A stretch of 64,000 nucleotides of DNA, taken from NCBI GenBank assembly GCA_039961735.1, contig JABRVX010000040.1, positions 1 through 64,000 on the forward strand, written 5' to 3'. Shown here piece by piece: positions 52,771 through 62,225 of the stretch (its first letter is position 1; each line of letters opens with the position of its first letter). The notes under the pieces are model-generated. The model was not told where the DNA came from, did no database searches, and saw only the letters and a list, made by a program, of their open reading frames with translations. A program made the position numbers and the translations under genes. The DNA is from Fimbriimonadia bacterium. Lineage in GTDB: Bacteria; Armatimonadota; Fimbriimonadia; Fimbriimonadales; JABRVX01.

Positions 52771-55260
52771 CTAGCCTCCGGGCGCGATGTCCCACTCGGG
52801 CGTGCTCGCAGACACCGTATACCAGGAGACGGCGCGACCGTTCACGTGGGCCTCCCACTCGTGCCCCACGTAGGAGTGTTGACGCACCTCTTGCCCGGGC
52901 GCGAGGTCGTGGTACTTTCGCAGCGACCCCGAGCCCTCCACCCAATACACCGTGACCGGTTTGTCCAGCAGGTTGCGTATCACGATGTCGCACGAGCTGT
53001 CGGCCGGGCCTTTCATCACATACTCGTGTGGCGGCTCCACACCTAACAGGTGTCGCGTGAAATAGTCCCACATGCGACGTGTCACGTAGGGTCCGAAGCC
53101 ATGGCCCGCACCTGGCACGATCAGCATGTCGAAGTCCTTGTTCGCCTTGATCAGTGCATCCGCGAATCGCATGGTGGCAGCCGAAGGGTTGACGTTATCG
53201 TCCAGCTCTCCGTGCACTAACAACAGCTTGCCCTGCAGCTTCGCCGCCTGATCCACGTTGGACTGCTCCGCGTAGTGCGGACCGACCGGGTACCCCATCC
53301 AGAGCTCGTTCCACCACACCTTGTCGGTCCTATGATCGTGATTGCCGGACATGGCCACGGCCACCTTATAGAACTCGGGGTGTGCAATCAGGGCCCGCGC
53401 GGCGTTATAGCCTCCGGCGGACGACCCATAGATACCGACACGTGTCAGGTCCATGTAGGGGTACTTCTCAGCGGCCGCCTTCATCCAAAGGATGCGATCC
53501 GGGAAGCCGCTGTCACCCAAGTTCTTGTAGGCTACGTCGTGAAAGGCCTTGGAGCGGTTCGCCGTACCCATGCCATCAATCTTCACCACGATGAACCCCA
53601 GCTCCGCCAACCCTTGCATCCCACGTTGGGCGCTGAAGGATTTCGGCACGAACGAGCTCTGCGGTCCCGCATAGATGTCCTCGATCACCGGGTATTTGCG
53701 TGTCGGGTCGAAGTTGGATGGCCGAAATATGACGCCCCAGATGTCGGTCTTGCCGTCGCGTCCCTTCGCTACGAACGGTTCCGGCATCTGCCATCCGGTG
53801 GCAAGCAATGCCGAGGCGTCCGCTTTCTCCAGCACGCACACCAGGGATCCATCGGAGGTTCGGCGCAGCTCCGTGATGGGGGGCATGTCTACGCGGGAGT
53901 AGGTATCTATGTAGTACTTGCCGTCGGGAGAAAAGCGTATGGTGTGATCGCCGTTTCCCGGCGTCAGGCATAGCAGCCCCGTACCGTCGAAGTTCACACG
54001 GTAGTAGTGAAGAAGATAAGGGTCCCGGTTCGGCTCTCGTCCACTCGCCGCGAACAGGATCTGCCTTGACTGTTCGTCCACCTTATCGATTCGCCGGACT
54101 ACCCACTCGCCGGATGTGACGCGCGACTTCACCTCACCGGTCTCGGCATCGAACAAGTAGATGTGGTTCCACCCGTCCCTCTGTGACGTCCACAGAATCT
54201 CGTTGGTGGCGTCCAGGTAGTGGATAAATCGTACCGGTGGGTATACGAAGGTATTGGTGGTCTCGTCTATGATGGCACGTGCTTTGCCCGTGCTCGCATC
54301 CACTTCTACCACGCGCTCGCGGCGGAATGCCCGATACGGCTGCTCGTAGGTGAAGCGCTTCCCGTCAGCCTTCCATCGCAGCACCGGCATGCCACCTGAA
54401 TCGATCGGGTCGGTGTCCACCCTCACGCCTTTCTTTGTTTGCGCGTCGAACACCCACATCTCGTGCACGTCCAGCTTGTCGCCCGGCAGCGCGTAGCCGT
54501 ATTGGCGCAGCTTGGGGCGGAACGAGTCGGGCGGTGTGGACTCGACAGCGTACATGGGCAGGATCTCTCCAGGTTGGGTGCGAAGCGCTACCACGTATCT
54601 CGAGTCTGGTGACCAGCGAACCTCTCCGTAGCGGTTCTCGGCCACGCCGTCGGTGGTCAGCGGTGTCTCCGGGCCGTCGGGCAGCTCGCGCAGATAGAGG
54701 TTGTGCTCGCGCACCTCCACCCGCATCTTCCCGTCCGGGGACACGTCGGGTCGCCTCGGCTGGAGCGCGCCTCGACGCGGTGGCTGCTCCCGCGCGGGCG
54801 TGCTGCGAGGCGCCTCTACGGCCCTGCACGCATAGGAACCGAGGTGGCACTTCCACCACTGCGAACCTGCCCGGAACGTCACCTCGGTGCCGTATTCCTC
54901 GGCGTAGCGCTCCAGAATGATGGAGGAGAAGGGGAGCCTCTTCGGGTCGTGCTTGGTGCCCGTGGCTTCGCTCAGAGCCGCAGCCAGCCGCGCGTGGTCG
55001 AAGGCGGGCTTGCGTTCGCCCTTCTCCGGGTCCACCAATATGAACTCGCGCTCGTCGCCGAACTGGTTGAGATACCAGAAGCGCGGCCCGTCGCCGAGCC
55101 AGTGCGGCTGCACGGAGGCCCCGCGAACCAGCCTGCCCATCTCGGGCGAGGCGAACCGCTCGGCCCGCTCGTAGGCCTCGCGCATGGCATCCTGCCCCGA
55201 CACGGGAAGGTAAGCGAGAGCGAGAAGCAGTAGCCCAGCAGAAATTCTCGATACCGTCAT
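52771..55260 (-). CDS. S9 prolyl oligopeptidase-type (DPP IV-like) peptidase with VHL-beta-like C-terminus
   Basis: An 829-residue exported peptidase that releases dipeptides or cuts after Pro. Signal peptide SAGLLLLALAYLPVSGQ is followed by an 8-bladed-propeller-type DPPIV_N region (DVSPDGKMRVEV, EVRWSPDSRYVVALR, WTSQRDGWNHIYLFD, IRFSPDGKYYIDTYS). The alpha/beta-hydrolase domain has Ser614 (GSSAGG), the Asp687/Asp688 pair (HGELDDNV) and His720 (GAGHGF). After the usual end, residues about 750-829 form an extra module with VYWVEGSGSLRKYHDLAPGQ and HSYVGHEWEAH, closely following the beta domain of pVHL. ATG 55260 is chosen from the signal peptide. Confidence 0.9.
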   Translation of the reverse strand: MTVSRISAGLLLLALAYLPVSGQDAMREAYERAERFASPEMGRLVRGASVQPHWLGDGPRFWYLNQFGDEREFILVDPEKGERKPAFDHARLAAALSEATGTKHDPKRLPFSSIILERYAEEYGTEVTFRAGSQWWKCHLGSYACRAVEAPRSTPAREQPPRRGALQPRRPDVSPDGKMRVEVREHNLYLRELPDGPETPLTTDGVAENRYGEVRWSPDSRYVVALRTQPGEILPMYAVESTPPDSFRPKLRQYGYALPGDKLDVHEMWVFDAQTKKGVRVDTDPIDSGGMPVLRWKADGKRFTYEQPYRAFRRERVVEVDASTGKARAIIDETTNTFVYPPVRFIHYLDATNEILWTSQRDGWNHIYLFDAETGEVKSRVTSGEWVVRRIDKVDEQSRQILFAASGREPNRDPYLLHYYRVNFDGTGLLCLTPGNGDHTIRFSPDGKYYIDTYSRVDMPPITELRRTSDGSLVCVLEKADASALLATGWQMPEPFVAKGRDGKTDIWGVIFRPSNFDPTRKYPVIEDIYAGPQSSFVPKSFSAQRGMQGLAELGFIVVKIDGMGTANRSKAFHDVAYKNLGDSGFPDRILWMKAAAEKYPYMDLTRVGIYGSSAGGYNAARALIAHPEFYKVAVAMSGNHDHRTDKVWWNELWMGYPVGPHYAEQSNVDQAAKLQGKLLLVHGELDDNVNPSAATMRFADALIKANKDFDMLIVPGAGHGFGPYVTRRMWDYFTRHLLGVEPPHEYVMKGPADSSCDIVIRNLLDKPVTVYWVEGSGSLRKYHDLAPGQEVRQHSYVGHEWEAHVNGRAVSWYTVSASTPEWDIAPGG

Positions 55261-55387
55261 GGCTCTTCGGTGATTCGTGGCCAGCCATGCCTTCTCCTGG
55301 ATACGGCACGAGCGTCGTAGGACGCCTCTAGCCCGTCCGAGCAGCGGGGCATCATACTTAAGGGGCAATCGAGCCCGAGGAGACGGA

Positions 55388-57991
55388 ATGGCCGAAGCAG
55401 ACGAACGATACGACCCGAAGAGCATCGAACCGAAGTGGCAGTCCCGGTGGGAAGATGCCGATATCTTCCGAACCACGGAAGATCCTGGCAAGCCGAAGGC
55501 ATACGGTCTCGACTTCTTTCCCTACCCCAGCGGGGCGGGAATCTCTGTGGGGCACTGTCGGAACTACATCCCGACCGACGTGTACTGCCGTCTGATGCGA
55601 ATGGCAGGCCACAACGTACTGCACCCCATGGGTTGGGATGCCTTCGGCCTACCTGCCGAAAACGAAGCCATTCAGAAGCGGAGCCACCCGAAAAAGACCG
55701 TTCCGCAGTACATCGCCACCTACAAGCGGCAGATGAAGCTGATCGGCATCGGCTACGACTGGTCGCGCGAAATCAATTCCAGCGACCCGAGCTATTACAG
55801 GTGGACGCAGTGGTGCTTCAACGTGCTCTTTCGACGCGGCCTCGCGTATCGCTCGTTCGCTCCGGCAAACTGGTGCCCCTCCTGCCGCACGGTGTTAGCG
55901 AACGAAGAGGTCCAAGGCGGCTTGTGCTGGCGCTGTGGCTCGCCTGCAGAGAAGAAGCAGTTACCGCAGTGGTTCTTCAAGATAACCGACTACGCGGACC
56001 GCCTGCTATATGACCTCGACGACCTCGATTGGCCAGAAGGCATCAAGATGATGCAACGCAACTGGATCGGGCGCAGCGAGGGCGTGGAGTTCCAGATGGA
56101 GGTGGCAGGCACGGGTAAGTCGTTCCGCGCCTTTACCACACGCATTGACACGATCTTCGGTGTTACCTTCTGTGTGTTTGCACCGGAGCACCCATTGGTT
56201 GCCGAGGTGACAGCGCCCGAGTGTCGGGCGGCGGTCGAGGAGTACGTGCGACAGGCACAGCATGTAAGCGAGATGGACCGCATGGCAGCGGAGCGCGAAC
56301 GCACCGGAGTGTTCACCGGCGCCTATGCAATCAACCCCGTCAATGGGGAGCACGTTCCCATCTGGGTGGCGGACTACGTGCTAATGGGCTACGGCACGGG
56401 TGCGATCATGGCGGTGCCGGGACATGACGAAAGGGATTTCGACTTCGCACGAAAGTATGGGCTGGAGATACGACGTGTCATCTGCCCGCCGGGCAAGAAC
56501 CCGAATGATCCTATCACAGAGGCCGAGCCTGCCGATGGAGTGATGGTGAACTCCGGGGACTTCACCGGGCTACCATCGGACGAAGGCAAGGAGCGATTGG
56601 CAGAGTGGTTCGAGTCGCGCGGTTTGGGCGAGCGAAAGGTGAACTATCGCCTTCGGGACTGGTTGATCTCTCGCCAGCGTTATTGGGGTGCGCCTATCCC
56701 CATCGTTCACTGCACTTCTTGCGGCGAGGTGGCCGTGCCAGACGAGCAGCTGCCCGTGCTACTACCCGATGTCGAGAACTACGAGCCCTCGGGAACTGGC
56801 GAGTCCCCACTGGCAGCGATTCCGGAGTTCGTGGACACGTCCTGTCCTCGATGCGGAAGGGGTGCGAAGAGGGAAACGGACACCATGGGTGGTTTCGCCT
56901 GCTCCAGTTGGTATTTCCTGCGGTTCGCGGATCCACACAATCAGGAAAGAGCGTGGGACCCCGAAAAGGTAGCTTACTGGCTCCCCGTGGATTGTTACGT
57001 GGGTGGCGCCGAACACGCCGTCATGCACCTGCTGTATGCGCGATTCTGGACCAAGGTGTTCTACGACGCAGGTCTGGTGCCGTTCCAGGAGCCTTTCGAG
57101 CGACTCGTCAATCAAGGCATGGTTCTCGCGCAGACCCCTTATCGCCGTCCGCGCGAGGGCGAGCGCCTGCGAGTGGGCGAAGAAGGCATCTTGATCTCGC
57201 GCCCCGAGGCCGAGAGGCTTCCCTCCGATCAGGTGATCTGGAAGTGGGAGAAGATGTCTAAGTCGAAAGGCAACGTGGTGACTCCGGAGGAAGTCGTAGA
57301 CGAGTACGGCGCAGACGCCTTGCGTGTCTACGAGCTGTTCGTCGCCCCGTTCGACATGAACGTGCAGTGGTCCACCGAAGGGATCGTCGGTGCTAACAGG
57401 TTCCTCGGCCGGGTCTGGCGGCTGTTCTGGCAGGCTCGCCCGCTCTTCATCCGTGAGTGGCGTGATCTGCTGGGAGACGAGTTCGACGATCGCTCCAGAG
57501 AGTTGCGACGGAAGACACACACTACCATCAAGCGCGTGTGCGACGATATCCGGGACTTTCGGTTCAACACGGCAGTCGCGGCGATGATGGAGTGGCTGAA
57601 CGCCATCGCAGACTTCGTTCAGGTGGGCACCCCAGAGAGACAGCACCGAGTTGCGCTCAGCGAGGCGGTGGAGGCCTTCATGCGCCTGCTCTCACCCATC
57701 GCACCACACATCGCGGACGAGCTGTGGGAGCGGTATGGCTTTACGGGCTTTCTCTTTCTCGACCAACTGCCTGTCTATGATGAGGCCGTGGCAGCCGCGG
57801 ACGAGGTGACCATCGCCGTGCAAGTGAACGGTAAGCTGCGCGCGACGCTCTCGGCGCCTGCATCGGCATCGAACTCAGACCTCGAGCAGCTCGCGCTCGG
57901 TCATCCCAAGGTGACACCCCACCTAGCCGGCGTCACCGTTCGCAAAGTGATCGTCGTCCCCGGCAGACTGGTCAACATCGTGGCAAACTAG
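55388..57991 (+). CDS. leuS: Leucine--tRNA ligase
   Basis: The class I synthetase charges tRNA-Leu. The 867-residue protein has the HIGH-type motif as PYPSGAGISVGHCRNY near residue 45, a zinc site (CPSC...CWRCG) near 162, an editing domain including MGYGTGAIMAVPGHDERD and a second CxxC pair (CTSCGE...CPRCGR). It also has YVGGAEHAVMHLLYARFWTK and KMSKSKGNVV near 622, then the anticodon-binding and C-terminal domains. The insertion of Ile-Ser in place of the more common Gly-Leu-His before VGH is a normal variant. ATG 55388 has GAGGAG five bases upstream; the open frame before it reads into the divergent gene's leader. Confidence 0.97.
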   Translation: MAEADERYDPKSIEPKWQSRWEDADIFRTTEDPGKPKAYGLDFFPYPSGAGISVGHCRNYIPTDVYCRLMRMAGHNVLHPMGWDAFGLPAENEAIQKRSHPKKTVPQYIATYKRQMKLIGIGYDWSREINSSDPSYYRWTQWCFNVLFRRGLAYRSFAPANWCPSCRTVLANEEVQGGLCWRCGSPAEKKQLPQWFFKITDYADRLLYDLDDLDWPEGIKMMQRNWIGRSEGVEFQMEVAGTGKSFRAFTTRIDTIFGVTFCVFAPEHPLVAEVTAPECRAAVEEYVRQAQHVSEMDRMAAERERTGVFTGAYAINPVNGEHVPIWVADYVLMGYGTGAIMAVPGHDERDFDFARKYGLEIRRVICPPGKNPNDPITEAEPADGVMVNSGDFTGLPSDEGKERLAEWFESRGLGERKVNYRLRDWLISRQRYWGAPIPIVHCTSCGEVAVPDEQLPVLLPDVENYEPSGTGESPLAAIPEFVDTSCPRCGRGAKRETDTMGGFACSSWYFLRFADPHNQERAWDPEKVAYWLPVDCYVGGAEHAVMHLLYARFWTKVFYDAGLVPFQEPFERLVNQGMVLAQTPYRRPREGERLRVGEEGILISRPEAERLPSDQVIWKWEKMSKSKGNVVTPEEVVDEYGADALRVYELFVAPFDMNVQWSTEGIVGANRFLGRVWRLFWQARPLFIREWRDLLGDEFDDRSRELRRKTHTTIKRVCDDIRDFRFNTAVAAMMEWLNAIADFVQVGTPERQHRVALSEAVEAFMRLLSPIAPHIADELWERYGFTGFLFLDQLPVYDEAVAAADEVTIAVQVNGKLRATLSAPASASNSDLEQLALGHPKVTPHLAGVTVRKVIVVPGRLVNIVAN

Positions 57992-58076
57992 CTCCCTCCC
58001 TCTCCCTTCCCAAGGCAGAGGACCGAGGCGAGGGTTCACATGCCTGGTTCATCATCCGAGCAACGACATTCTACTG

Positions 58077-58100
58077 TCATGCTGAGGCCGCCGACGCATG
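58077..58100 (+). repeat. Palindromic repeat family 1, locus C left copy (diverged)
   Basis: A 24-bp unit beginning TCATGCTGAGGCC and ending GACGCATG, the most diverged copy of the family, with several changes in the second half. Confidence 0.6.
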
Positions 58101-58154
58101 CAACCGCATGCCGCACCTTGTCACGTTCAGATGTCACGTGCGCGGCTCCCGGAC

Positions 58155-58179
58155 GCATGCTTCGACAGGCTCAGCATGA
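58155..58179 (-). repeat. Palindromic repeat family 1, locus C right copy (inverted)
   Basis: Reads GCATGCTTCGAC then AGGCTCAGCATGA, the reverse complement of the consensus. It is 54 bp from the left copy, the same geometry as at loci A and B. Confidence 0.75.
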
Positions 58180-58263
58180 CGAACCGGCTCAGCGTTCCTT
58201 GTCACTGTTCTGGTCAGCCCCGTGCAAGTAATGGCGGACATCGCCCGAGGGGTAACGGTTGCA

Positions 58264-58298
58264 GTTATGCCCCACCACCGCGAGTGGTGGGGCATAAC
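58264..58298. terminator. Perfect 15-bp hairpin between convergent genes
   Basis: GTTATGCCCCACCAC (58264-58278) pairs exactly with GTGGTGGGGCATAAC (58284-58298) over a five-base loop. It sits 14 bp before the stop codon end of the metalloprotease gene and could terminate transcripts from both sides. Neither flank has a strong T tract. Confidence 0.5.
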
Positions 58299-58312
58299 GA
58301 TCCTACCGGGTA

Positions 58313-61300
58313 CTACCGCCTGTCGGAGGAGCTACCGCCCAGCAGCTGCTCCAGCAGGCTCGGGGTGCGAGACGGTGCGGGAAGACCAATCACCTGCTGA
58401 GCGTTCAATGCGCGGTCAATGCGCATACGACACTCTGCTAGGTGGATCGGTGCGTATTCGCCCTTCGCGGTCTTCTCGGCTGCCGAGATACGCTCACGCA
58501 GAGCGCGAAGGTGGTGACCCGCCAGAAGCCTGGCGTCCGGAGGCGCCGTGCCCCCGCTGTCCAGGAACAGGTCGAGCAGTATGTCGAGGTGAGTGCGCTG
58601 CAGCTGCCGTCGTAGAGGCGCGATCTCGCTGCCGGAGCCTAACTCCGACCATACCTTCGCGGTCACGCTTTGGAACAGGGTCGCCATCGTCAGCACATCC
58701 GAGCCACCACCCACTTTGAACTCTGTGTTAGCGATGCGGCGCAGCGTGTTCGTGCCGAAGATCCGGCGTAGCGCAGAGCTCTGGATACTCGCGAAGCGGT
58801 CGCGAATCGGGTAGTCGTCCGAACCGCTCATGAACGAGCTGAGGAGGTCGGCGTTCGGATTCGGCGCGAAGCGAGTGTAGTAATGCTTGGGAAAGGCGAA
58901 TGCGTTCTCAGCGAACACATAGGTGTTCAGCAGATCCAATGCCTGCTTCTGCAAGGCTCCCGGCACCGGCGCGATGGTCGGCTGCTCGCCCGGGTCGCCG
59001 CGGAAGTTGTTGTTTCGAGACAACCCGCCGATGTAGCGAGATGCTCCCGCCGCTGCCTGCGCATAAGTACCTAGCAGGAAGCTGAAGTCGCGAGTAAACT
59101 CATAGAAGCTCTGACCCTTCTTCGGCGAGCGCTTGTCCAGATTGAAGAGCATGTAGCGGGACACCTGCATCATGCGAGCGTAGTAGTCGAGCGGCTCCTT
59201 GCCCAGATCGAACCTGCCGACTCTGGGGTCAATGTTGTCCGCTGCTTCGTCCGACTGGTACGCGTGTCCGGGTGCATTGCACTGCGAGGCGATACGCTGC
59301 AACTGCGGCTTTTCTGCCTCCGGCGTCTTCGCGCCGAAGTCCGTGTATCCGTAGACGATAGCCCACTCGTCATAGGTACCGGGCCACCAGTGCCAGTATG
59401 GGGTATTCGGCTGCTTTAGCGCGGAGACGTTGAACGGGATGTAGTCCATGATGGAGGCCGACGTGCCGTACCGTGACACCGTACCCGCATCCTTCAACTG
59501 CTCCAGGGTCAGCTCGGTGCTGCCTGCGAAGTTATGGCGTAGACCCAGGATGTGACCCATCTCGTGGCACACGGTGGAGGCGATGACCGCCTTGATGTAC
59601 TCCTGCTCGTCTACAGCAGGGTTGAACAGCGACAGCATGTTGAGAGCCATCAAGCCGAAGCGGGCCTGCTTCATCATCTGCTGACCCATGCTGCACCGGA
59701 AGGGTCCATGGGCATCGAGGTGGTCGCCATGGTTGTCCTCGAAGTAGTTCGCAGGCTCGACGATGCGCTCACGCTCCACGTTCATGAACCGTGTCATGTT
59801 CGCATCCACGGTGATGTTCGCGTTGAGGATCTCTCCCGTGATAGGGTTCACACGGAACAGAGCAACTGCGTATCCTGCATCTGGCGAAGCCACCCACCGG
59901 ATCGTGTTGTATCGCATGTCCGCGTGGTCACGGTCCGCGTCGTCCGGCATCTGGTGCACGACGATAGCGTCCTTGAAGCCTGCCTTCTCGAAGGCCCGGT
60001 TCCATGAGAGAATGCCGTCACGCACCGCGTCGCGATACTCGAGCGGGATGGCATTGTCCAACCAGAACTCGATGGGCTTCTTCGGGGGCGATAGCGGCGC
60101 GCCCGGGTCCTGCTTCTCCAGCCGCCACCGGAAGATGAGGTTTACCTGCTGGTCCAGCTGTCGATCCTTGGTGAAATCCTGATAGCTGGTGTAGAAGTAA
60201 CCGACGCGCGGGTCGAAGAGCCGCGGCACGTAGCCGCTGTCCGGCAGCATGAACAGGTTGTAGTTCACCTTGAACGGGATGCTGCGTGGATCGGCCAAGG
60301 TGGAGCTGGAGAGCAGCGAAGCAAGTCCGCCCCCACCACTACCACTCCTGGTGAAGTGGTACATGGTTTCCACGTACAGGTTGTCCGGGAAGTTCTTCAG
60401 CGTAGCGATGTACGTCTTGTCACGATCCATCGAGTACCCGCCACCGCCACCGCCGAGACCCGGTATGGACAATCCACCGCCGGAAAAGAGCTGGCTGATG
60501 CCTGCGATGTCACCTCGGAATAGGTCGCTGACGTTGATCAGCACGCTCTTTCGGTCTTCCTGCTTGGCCTCGATCTTGTACGCCTCGAGATATGCATCGG
60601 CAAACGAGCGCTTGACAGCTTTCGCAATGGGAGAACTCTCATCCGCTCGAAAGGCGATGTTCGGCGTAAGCAGCACGATGCGGTCTTCGTCCATGCGGAC
60701 GAACTTGAAGATCAGGTCGTTGATCGGGTCGCCTGCAACCACCTGGTCAGCAGTTCCCGTGCTCGCAGTGGCCTGCAGCATCACCAGCTTGTCTAGCTGG
60801 TCCTCGCGAATTTCCATATACAGCGTGGTTCGCCCCGCCTCGCGCTTGCGGTACAGGGGGAAGAGACCGTCCAGCTTCTCATAGTCCTTTACGGTCTCGT
60901 CTATGTTCTTTTCCTTCTTGGGCTCCGAGGTGGTCTTGCCTTCGTCGGCCGCGAGCGGGCTTCCGCTCGTCCGCTCCGTGCGGCCCTTCACGGTGGCAAG
61001 TGCACCTTCGGGGGCGTCCCCGAAGCGGATGTTCTGTGCCTCGAACTCTCCTACCACGGCATCGCCCGACGACTTCTCGACCCAAAACGTGTTAGTGGCA
61101 GTGATGGCAGGAGAGCTGGACGTCTCGCGATACACCATTTTGATCTTGACCGTTTCCACTCCCTGCACGGTCTCGAATCCCAGCACCTCGAACTCCGCAA
61201 TCGCAGCTTCTTGACCGGTGGCAGCGTCCGCCTTGAACTCGTGCGTCCACTTGTCGCCTACACCCACCGGTTTATCCGGGAAGACCGGGTTGCCTGCGGC

Positions 61301-61714
61301 GAAGAGCCGAACGGCGAACTTGGCCTCTTCGCCTTCGTCCTTGGCAGCCTTATAGCTCACCAGTGTGCCGTTCGGGCGGACAATGACGGTGTCCGCTTCG
61401 TCATCCCTGTCTTCGTCCGGCATGGTCTGGCCCATCATCTTGATCTCGCGGGACTCGACCGTGCGTTCCATGGTGATCTCGCCGTTCGGAGCGACCTTGG
61501 TGAACTTGACTTTCTGGACCTGCGTGCTTTCGATGCTGAGCTTCTGCCCAGCGACCTCCAGCTCGATGGTCATCTTGGTGGAATAGCGTGCCTCGCGCCC
61601 TTCGTCGGCCTTGACGGCCAGCGTTACCTTGTCCTGGCCATAGCCGAGGAGCGCAAACAGCATGAAGATGGCAGCGGCCACGATGCCGAGCCTACTACCG
61701 AGCAAAACTCTCAT
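58313..61714 (-). CDS. Secreted zinc metalloprotease (DUF5117/DUF4953 type)
   Basis: An 1133-residue exported protein. Signal MRVLLGSRLGIVAAAIFMLFALLGYG is followed by a beta-rich domain (about 28-260) and a linker with KTTSEPKKEKN. A DUF5117-like region follows (GLFPLYRKREAGRTTLYMEI...RLFDPRVGYFYTSYQ) with a Gly-rich patch. The catalytic domain has HEMGHILGLRHN at His717-His721, third His nearby, and the Met-turn-like ASIMDYIPFN. The C-terminal part is helical. The zinc and Glu residues are intact, so it should be active on extracellular protein. ATG 61714 has AGGGGGT upstream. Confidence 0.9.
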   Translation of the reverse strand: MRVLLGSRLGIVAAAIFMLFALLGYGQDKVTLAVKADEGREARYSTKMTIELEVAGQKLSIESTQVQKVKFTKVAPNGEITMERTVESREIKMMGQTMPDEDRDDEADTVIVRPNGTLVSYKAAKDEGEEAKFAVRLFAAGNPVFPDKPVGVGDKWTHEFKADAATGQEAAIAEFEVLGFETVQGVETVKIKMVYRETSSSPAITATNTFWVEKSSGDAVVGEFEAQNIRFGDAPEGALATVKGRTERTSGSPLAADEGKTTSEPKKEKNIDETVKDYEKLDGLFPLYRKREAGRTTLYMEIREDQLDKLVMLQATASTGTADQVVAGDPINDLIFKFVRMDEDRIVLLTPNIAFRADESSPIAKAVKRSFADAYLEAYKIEAKQEDRKSVLINVSDLFRGDIAGISQLFSGGGLSIPGLGGGGGGYSMDRDKTYIATLKNFPDNLYVETMYHFTRSGSGGGGLASLLSSSTLADPRSIPFKVNYNLFMLPDSGYVPRLFDPRVGYFYTSYQDFTKDRQLDQQVNLIFRWRLEKQDPGAPLSPPKKPIEFWLDNAIPLEYRDAVRDGILSWNRAFEKAGFKDAIVVHQMPDDADRDHADMRYNTIRWVASPDAGYAVALFRVNPITGEILNANITVDANMTRFMNVERERIVEPANYFEDNHGDHLDAHGPFRCSMGQQMMKQARFGLMALNMLSLFNPAVDEQEYIKAVIASTVCHEMGHILGLRHNFAGSTELTLEQLKDAGTVSRYGTSASIMDYIPFNVSALKQPNTPYWHWWPGTYDEWAIVYGYTDFGAKTPEAEKPQLQRIASQCNAPGHAYQSDEAADNIDPRVGRFDLGKEPLDYYARMMQVSRYMLFNLDKRSPKKGQSFYEFTRDFSFLLGTYAQAAAGASRYIGGLSRNNNFRGDPGEQPTIAPVPGALQKQALDLLNTYVFAENAFAFPKHYYTRFAPNPNADLLSSFMSGSDDYPIRDRFASIQSSALRRIFGTNTLRRIANTEFKVGGGSDVLTMATLFQSVTAKVWSELGSGSEIAPLRRQLQRTHLDILLDLFLDSGGTAPPDARLLAGHHLRALRERISAAEKTAKGEYAPIHLAECRMRIDRALNAQQVIGLPAPSRTPSLLEQLLGGSSSDRR

Positions 61715-62107
61715 TCACGTACCCCCTACGCTTGTGCGTGTCTGCCTACCCTTCAGCCTGCGACCCGTTCCGGTACGTCGGTCTCGCGACTGCGCGAACC
61801 GCGACATCGAACCGGTTACGCGTGCCGAAGCGTACCCGCTTCCAGAACGCGTGCGCCGTGCGAGTGGGACGTACCGCAGGCCACCGAGGTGTTACGAGGG
61901 ACGAAGGAGGGAAGATGCATGCCGCCTAGGTCTCGACAAGGTGATCATATCCCGGCGCGGCACTCGGGTCCACGGTTTGCGTTCGGTGTCTGTATGTCGG
62001 CGGACGCGGGCCAGGGCATGGAGGTTGTGACCGACGGAAGGTGCACCGAGGCGCGGTCGGTCGCGCTGGCCTCGGGCCCTGCCATCACTGCGTCTCAGGG
62101 CGCACTT

Positions 62108-62134
62108 CTGGATTCCCGCCTTCGCGGGAATGAC
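62108..62134 (-). repeat. Palindromic repeat family 2, left copy
   Basis: A 27-bp unit, CTGGATTCCCGCC then TTCGCGGGAATGAC, itself containing a CCCGC..GCGGG hairpin. It matches the reverse complement of 62164-62190 with one mismatch. Confidence 0.75.
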
Positions 62135-62163
62135 GGCTTAGGGCCCTCACTGTGCAACTGATT

Positions 62164-62190
62164 GTCATTCCCGCGAAGGCGGGAACCCAG
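62164..62190 (+). repeat. Palindromic repeat family 2, right copy (inverted)
   Basis: A 27-bp unit, GTCATTCCCGCGA then AGGCGGGAACCCAG. The two arms lie 29 bp apart. The core ATTCCCGC resembles short repeats known in several proteobacteria, but this is likeness of a GC-rich palindrome and not proof of kinship. Confidence 0.75.
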
Positions 62191-62225
62191 TCCCTTGGCG
62201 TACGGCCTCCGCGAGTGACATGGAG

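Larger units (their letters stand above)
57992..58312. other. 321-bp intergenic region between leuS and the metalloprotease gene
   Basis: This gap between convergent genes holds the third copy of the palindromic repeat pair (58077-58179) and the long hairpin at 58264-58298. No open frame is convincing. Confidence 0.6.
61715..62225. other. 511-bp intergenic region
   Basis: Between the metalloprotease gene and the addA-like gene, both leftward. It contains the second type of inverted repeat (62108-62190). No open frame is convincing and no clear -35/-10 pair for the metalloprotease gene was identified. Confidence 0.55.

Noticed and set aside
12401-58179. Repeat family 1 as a CRISPR array or insertion sequence ends
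   Set aside because: Copies are tens of kb apart, in inverted pairs with no regular spacers, no cas genes and no transposase.
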